The translations under genes were made by a program, and so were the position numbers. This document shows positions 57,711 through 64,000 of a DNA stretch of 64,000 nt, piece by piece; position 1 is the first letter of the stretch, and each line of letters begins with the position of its first letter. A model generated the notes under the pieces. That model was not told where the DNA came from. It saw only the letters and a list, made by a program, of their open reading frames with translations, and made no database searches. This stretch comes from Artemia franciscana (lineage: Eukaryota; Arthropoda; Branchiopoda; Anostraca; Artemiidae): positions 42,233,424 to 42,297,423 of the forward strand of contig NC_088875.1 in assembly GCF_032884065.1 (NCBI RefSeq), written 5' to 3'.

Positions 57711-57965
57711 ATCCAGATAAAAGACAAACCGCTGGATGAGAGCGGTTTCTCCTATATATTAAATAATGGCTCTATAGAAATAATGGCTAGGGCCTATAGA
57801 AAGGGTGTTTTTTCGTAAAAATATTACGATCAGGCTAGAAGACTGAGAGATTCAGCGTTGAGTGCTGGCTCAAGTGTTTCGACCAATTTAGTTTTCTTTA
57901 GAAATGTTGAAGAGGCTTTGGTAAAAACTATTATTTTAAGCAAAAATTACCAATTTATACGTTAG
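57711..57965 (+). pseudogene. Unidentified 85-codon frame with one stop
   Basis: The frame reads IQIKDKPLDESGFSYILNNG, SIEIMARAYRKGVFS, a TAA stop, KYYDQARRLRDSALSAGSSV, then NLVFFRNVEEALVKTIILSK and a final stop. The composition is protein-like, unlike the repeats around it. It is preceded by a pyrimidine-rich tract and CAG (57698-57715) that would fit a 3' splice site. I recognise no family. The duplicate at 60553-60807 has the same frame with a second stop (TGA), so both are decayed. Confidence 0.35.
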
Positions 57966-59067
57966 GGTTTGGATTCAGATGTAATCTAACTGTCTAGCAC
58001 TGTCCAATTGAAAGGATCTTAATTTCCTGAATGAATTACGATCTTGCCCACTATGAGGTATTTTGGGGGATGGTTTTGGAAATTTTTTATTTAACGTGCA
58101 AGTCGGCAAATCTAGGAGCCAGTGGGGTTGATTGAGGAGGGGGCTATAACCTTCTCCTCAATATTTTGAAAATATATTTGTATGTATTTTCATTGAAAAT
58201 ACATTGAAAAATTGAAGACACAAAAAAAACCACCCAGACTAGATTTTAGACATTTCTTTATTCCCCCCCCTCTACATTTCCATGAAGAGACACCACTATT
58301 AAAGATTAATAGTAGGTTACTTTTTGAGTAAATTGCTTCATATTATTCCTGCTCATATGAAAGTGGTCCCCCCCCCATAGAAAAAGGTCCAAGCGGCAAC
58401 TTTGAATATTGCATAACATACCGCTATACGAATTAGAACAGCTAATTTGTTGATTCACATCTCATGCTCATCTTTTGACTTGGTAAATATTAGTGAAGGC
58501 TTGCAATATTAGTTAAACACGGATGACATAATCTAGAAGAAAGGTAATTTCTTTCCACCACATGAATTATTATTTAGTTAAATACCGAAGAATCCGTCCT
58601 GATGGGCAAAAGCACAAAATGCTGAGCTGGAAAATCACAGAATGAACGGTTAGTCATTACAGACTTACCATTAATGCTATTATTAAACTTTTGGAGACAA
58701 TTTAATAGCCCAAGACCAAACATCGAGGCATAATTAAATATTTATTCGGAATTACTATAATTATTAGTACGTTAATGCCGTGACGAAAGAAACCATCCTC
58801 TTTAGATATATTAAATTTAAAATTGCATTTTTTTTTTTGTTAAGTTCAAAATGATTATGAGACAAAGGAACAAAGATTAGACAAATTTAAGGATAAACTG
58901 TTCTGCACAAATTAATGTCTGAAAATTCAGAGAATCAACAAAAATAAGCGAACTACGTGGAAAAATATAAGAAAATTTAGCCTATATCATATGGAAAACG
59001 CGTAAAATCCTTGACATTTGTATGCTACCTATATTTTGCCATTGCCTCTATACAGAAGTGAATCTCC
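57966..59067. other. No recognised feature (duplicated at 60808-61910)
   Basis: AT-rich sequence with C runs near 58265 and 58370. No gene. Confidence 0.5.
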
Positions 59068-59113
59068 TCGTCTCCTCATATAGCGCTTTATATAGCGTAT
59101 TATCTTTATATTA

Positions 59114-61910
59114 AGCGTATCAGAAAACTCGGATGTAGAAGTTTCAAGCTGCTATCTACAAAAATGTGGAATTTCACATTTTTTGCCAGAAGACAGATCA
59201 CGGATGCGTGTTTGTTTTGTTTTTTTTTCCAGGGGTGATCGTATTGAGTCAGTGGTCCTAGAATGTCACAAGAGGGCTCATTCTAAAGGAAATTAAAAGT
59301 TTTAGTGCCCTTTTTCAGTGATCCAAAAAATTGGAGGGCATCTAGCCGCCCTCCCAAGCTCATTTTTCCCCCAAAGTCACCGGATCAAAATTTTGAGATG
59401 GTCATTTTATTCACCATAGTCGAAAAACCTAATAACTATGTCTTTGGGGACGACTCACCCCCCTCCTCACAGTCCCCGTGGGAGGGGCTGCAAGGTACAA
59501 ACTTTGACCAGTGTTTGCATATAGTAATGGCTATTGGGAAGTGTACAGACGTTTTCAGGGGGATATTTTTGGTTCGGGGGAAGGGAAGTTACGTTGGAGG
59601 ATCTTTTCCTGGAGGTATTTGTCATGGGAGAAGAGAATTTCAATGAAGGGGGCGCAGGATTTTCTAGTATAATTTAAAAAACAATGAAAAAATAAATATG
59701 AAAAGTTTTTTCAACTGAAAGTAAGGAGCAGCATTAAAACTCAAAACGAACAGAAATTATTACGAATATGAGAAGTTCACCTCCTCATAATACCTCGCCT
59801 TTTACGCTAAAGTGTTTTTAGGAATTTCAACTATTTATTCTACGGCCTTTGTGATCAGGGGTCATTCTTAAGGAATTGAGAGAAAAATTAAGCTTTAGTG
59901 TAAAGAGTGAGGTATTGACGAGGGGGTGAACCCCTCATATACGTAATAAAAACATAAGAAACATAAGAATATAGAAGTTCATAAAGTAAGTTAATTTGTG
60001 AGCTACGTATACTTTTTACTAATGAAAACGTTCGTAAACATTTAAAGTTCCAGGTGCCTTTTTAAGTAATCAAAAGATTTGAGGGCAGCTAGGCTTCCTC
60101 CTCCGTTCCTTTTCTTCTCAAAATCTTCGAATTAAAACTATGGGAAAGCCATTTAGCAAAAAAAAAAAAAAAAAAATGCAAATTTCGTTTTAATTATTTA
60201 TGTGCTGAGAGCCAAAATAAAAACATGCATTAATTCAAAAACGTTCAGAAATTAAATAAAAAATACAAGTTTCTTTTAACCACAAATAAGGAGCGACATT
60301 AAAACTAAAAACGAACAAAAATTATCCCGTATATGAAAGGGGTTGTCCCTTCTTCAACGCCTTGCTCTTTACGCTAAAGTTTTTTTATTATTTTGAAAAG
60401 TAAAGTTGTGACATAGTCAAACTTTAGCGTAAAGAGCGAGGCGTTGAAGAGTGGACAACCCCTTTCATATAAGGAATAATTTCTGTTCGTTTTAAGTTTT
60501 AATGTCGCTTCTTACTTGCAGTTAAAAAAAACTTGTTTTTTTTTTTAATTTAATCCAGATAAAAGACAAACCGCTGGATGAGAGCGGTTTCTCCTATATA
60601 TTAAATAATGGCTCTATAGAAATAATGGCTAGGGCCTATTGAAAAGGGGTTTTTTCGTAAAAATATTACGATCAGGCTAGAAGACTGAGAGATTCAGCGT
60701 TGAGTGCTGGCTCAAGTTTTTCGACCAATTTAGTTTTCTTTAGAAATGTTGAAGAGGCTTTGGTAAAAACTATTATTTTAAGCAAAAATTACCAATTTAT
60801 ACGTTAGGGTTTGGATTCAGATGTAATCTAACTGTCTACCACTGTCCAATTGAAAGGATCTTAATTTCCTGAATGAATTACGATCTTGCCCACTATGAGG
60901 TATTTTGGGGGATGGTTTTGGAAATTTTTTATTTAAAGTGCAAGTCGGCAAATCTAGGAGCCAGTGGGGTTGATTGAGGAGGGGGCTATAACCTTCTCCT
61001 CAATATTTTGAAAATATATTTGTATGTATTTTCATTGAAAATACATTGAAAAATTGAAGACACAAAAAAAAAACACCCAGACTAGATTTTAGACATTTCT
61101 TTATTCCCCCCCCCCTCTACATTTCCATGAAGAGACACCACTATTAAAGATTAATAGTAGTTTACTTTTTGAGTAAATTGCTTCATATTATTCCTGCTCA
61201 TATGAAAGTGCCCCCCCCCCATAGAAATAGATCCAAGCGGCAACTTTGAATATTGCATAACATACCGCTATACGAATTAGAACAGCTAATTTGTTGATTC
61301 ACATCTCATGCTCATCTTTTGACTTGGTAAATATTAGTGAAGGCTTGCAATATTAGTTAAACACGGATGACATAATCTAGAAGAAAGGTAATTTCTTTCC
61401 ACCACATGAATTATTATTTAGTTAAATACCGAAGAATCCGTCCTGATGGGCAAAAGCACAAAATGCTGAGCTGGAAAATCACAGAATGAACGGTTAGTCA
61501 TTACAGACTTACCATTAATGCTATTATTAAACTTTTGGAGACAATTCAATAGCCCAAGACCAAAAATCGAGGCATAATTAAATATTTATTCGGAATTACT
61601 ATAATTATTAGTACGTTAATGCCGTGACGAAAGAAACCATCCTCTTTAGATATATTAAATTTAAAATTGCATTTTTTTTTTGTTAAGTTCAAAATGATTA
61701 TGAGACAAAGGAACAAAGATTAGACAAATTTAAGGATAAACTGTTCTGAACAAATTAATGTCTGAAAATTCAGAGAATCAACAAAAATAAGCGAACTACG
61801 TGGAAAAATATAAGAAAATTTAGCCTATATCATATGGAAAACGCGTAAAATCCTTGACATTTGTATGCTACCTATATTTTGCCATTGCCTCTATACAGAA
61901 GTGAATCTCC
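59114..61910 (+). repeat. Tandem segmental duplication, copy 2 (~2.80 kb)
   Basis: See 56278-59067. A 46-bp spacer (59068-59113) separates the copies. Visible differences include homopolymer lengths (near 60160 and 60540) and single substitutions. Confidence 0.95.
60553..60807 (+). pseudogene. Second copy of the unidentified 85-codon frame
   Basis: Same frame and length as 57711-57965. A change turns the RK codons after RAY into a TGA, and the TAA is retained. Confidence 0.35.
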
Positions 61911-64000
61911 AGTATTTTTATCGGGGGGAAGCAAGAGGGGCTCATGCCCAGATAATCAAGGGGCATGGGCTTTATAATATTTTTTTCCAAATTATTGGGG
62001 GGGCAACAGCCCCCTTCCCTACCTCAAACGATGCCCCTGTCTCTATACGATATATATTGGATGATACCCATATACTCTGAGACTCGGGGAAGGGGGTATA
62101 AGTCACATTTTGTTACGGGGGGGGATTATAACACAAAAATCTGTACTTTTAGGATTTTTGTTCGTATGGCGTAAGTATTTTTTAAGACCATTATTGGGAG
62201 GATTCCTCCCCTTCCCTCCAATGCTCAGCTATGTGTTTAATTCTATGCAAATTTGCATACCAGCTGGTCCTTAGCCAAAATTTAATTTTCTAATGGAGGG
62301 GGGGGGGTCAAATGCATGATTAAGCGTGTTGTAGGCCGTAATTTTTCTGGTGGTCTTTAGCAACAGTCTCAAAGGGAACTCCTTCTATGTGTACAGGTAT
62401 GAACACATCTTCAATGTTAGAAACCTACCAGCCTTCAAGGCCGTATACAGGAGAGGATTAGTGAATTTGAACCTCCCCTCCAAAAGAAGTTTGTTCGACT
62501 TGTAAAAACGCAACAAAAATGCATATAAGCAATTTCATGCATGTTTTTGTACCCCCCCCCATCATGAACCAAAAGTATCATGAATATTGCCCTGATAGCA
62601 TGGTAAAGAGAGTGACAATGAGCTTCATGTGTAAAATTTAAAATAAAATTTGAATCGACTAAACCATGGCCTTTTTTAAAACCACTTGTCATTATATGCA
62701 GATACCAAAATTCAATTTATAGCCCAGATATTATCGCAAGAAGTAACCACATTATGACAATGAGAGCGTAGTTAAGTTTGACAAGCTTAATAATATAAGT
62801 TATATTAACTAATTATATTAATCGACCCATTAAATTGACTTTTACTTATAGGTGGTGATATTCAGGGTTGTTTACTTAAGAATTTGGTTTAAACGAAAAA
62901 ATCTCATCGTTCCCCTTTGTATTTTTTTCAAAGCTTGACAAAATAGTTTCACTGATTAATTTATATTTTTTTTTTTTACTTAGATAGCCTCCTCGACGGA
63001 AAGGTTAAATGACAGCGACTGTAGAAAAAAGAGTTTTTTTTTTATCTTAAATATTGGTCACAAAAATACATTCAAAGAGGAGAAGAGGTAATATGATGAA
63101 AGGAAAAAGATTTGACGTTAAATATGTCTCGTTAATTGTTTCAGCTTTGGTTCAACTTAAAAAAGAACAAGATAAAAAAGATTTACGATACTAAAAAGGA
63201 GAATGCTAACGAGGTAGCATTCTCTCTCTTTATCTGTTACCAGGCGAATCCTCCCCCCTCCACCCGAAATGGATGATTTTCACCCCCTGAATCCTACATA
63301 TATCTGAATCTTCGTTTTTCAGCCTGGGGGTCATTCGCCCTTAGAAAATGGGAAAATTTGGCCAGAAAAAGTTACATAACCCTCAGAGACGTGCAGGTAA
63401 CCCCCTGAGATGTGCAAAGGGATGAATTAAGCTTTCCTAAGTGTTCCTGAATTTCTTGGTGCTTTTTATTCAAATTATCAAATAATTTATTAATTTTTCC
63501 TCCCCGTCAAAAAACTATGTCTGCATTCCTGAAAACCATTATATACTAAAGTTTCTTATATTGTTAAAGTAATCGTGGATTTCAATCGAATAAAAAAAAA
63601 AAATCTAAAAGTAGGAAGTTAAAGTAGAAAGTTTGAGAGATGAATCGATCAACGACTAATGAGGTAATTGAGAACCTTGAATAAAAACGTTAATTATGCG
63701 CGTAAACTTTATTTAGGTTATGATGTCTTTGCCTCTTTTTTACCCAATGGAGGGGGGATAAACCATAAAAAAAGTTAAAAACAATAATGCAAGAGCATCT
63801 CAATCAGTTGTTCGTAAAGATAATAGGCCTGATTAAAATAAAGCAAGTCAGAGCAATCTACGCATCAATCATGTTGAAATTACCATTGTCTAAATATCTT
63901 CTGTTCAGCCATCAGAATTTCTAATTCACTAATTGTAAATATTGTTTTCGAAAAAGCATATCTCATTGCCAAGTCATATACTTGCTATATAACAGCCAAC
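61911..64000. other. No recognised feature
   Basis: AT-rich sequence with G and C runs (62118, 62299, 62552). A 10-bp hairpin (gagaatgcta / tagcattctc) lies at 63199-63224. No frame with a recognisable motif on either strand. Confidence 0.5.

Larger units (their letters stand above)
56278..59067 (+). repeat. Tandem segmental duplication, copy 1 (~2.79 kb)
   Basis: Collinear with 59114-61910 at offsets of 2836 to 2843 bp, with only scattered substitutions and homopolymer indels. It contains the end of flank N, two palindromic repeats (56870-57130 and 57430-57690), a decayed open frame (57711-57965) and unassigned sequence. The breakpoints are agcgtatcag on the left and gtgaatctcc on the right. 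Confidence 0.95.

Noticed and set aside
63080-63230. Short frame (MMKGKRFDVKYVS...) with an upstream purine-rich motif and a 10-bp hairpin, resembling a bacterial gene and terminator
   Set aside because: One 34-codon frame and one hairpin are within chance expectation for 64 kb of AT-rich DNA, and all surroundings are eukaryotic repeats.

Overview
The window looks like repeat-dense animal nuclear DNA, most likely from an arthropod and possibly a crustacean. That assignment is an inference from the repeat types (non-LTR retrotransposons, a hAT transposon, Helitrons, long TA microsatellites), not from any host gene. The DNA is AT-rich. I found no rRNA, no bacterial operon structure, no CRISPR array and no intact host gene. 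Nearly every coding signal belongs to a decayed transposable element.

Region 1-7250 is a nest of Helitron-like rolling-circle elements on both strands. I find 13 termini: seven 5' ends of the form A^TC and six 3' ends of the form hairpin-CTAG^T. Many of them abut (TA)n microsatellites. Bodies are mostly minisatellite plus scraps of the C-terminal Pif1-type helicase. A further short Helitron lies at 31683-32358.

Region 7250-16740 holds a repeat shared with 28496-29825 and 32360-32650, reverse-transcriptase fossils (8925-9315 and 12069-12775), a possible Gag zinc-knuckle fossil, and a family of roughly 240-bp repeats carrying GTA trinucleotide runs. Two inverted arms of about 1.5 kb (16739-18361 and 29826-31273) flank 11.5 kb. 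Inside that interval are a higher-order satellite (19195-22090), a repeat with a tRNA-like head (22525-23778) and an almost complete two-ORF LINE on the minus strand (23971-about 28030).

Region 32650-44600 is mostly short tandem duplications and satellites, with a 20-bp-stem hairpin, a 70-A homopolymer and one LINE tail. Region 44578-50200 contains a small inverted-repeat element, a 5'-truncated LINE (45779-47095) and a complete hAT transposon body with 13-bp terminal inverted repeats and an 8-bp target duplication (48000-50194). Region 52660-61910 is built from a palindromic repeat family and its flanks, including a nearly identical tandem duplication of 2.8 kb (56278-59067 and 59114-61910). 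The rest shows nothing I can name.

The features that most deserve follow-up are the composite Helitrons with two 5' ends per 3' end and a doubled hairpin-CTAG terminator, and the palindromic family whose two arms share copy-specific sequence.
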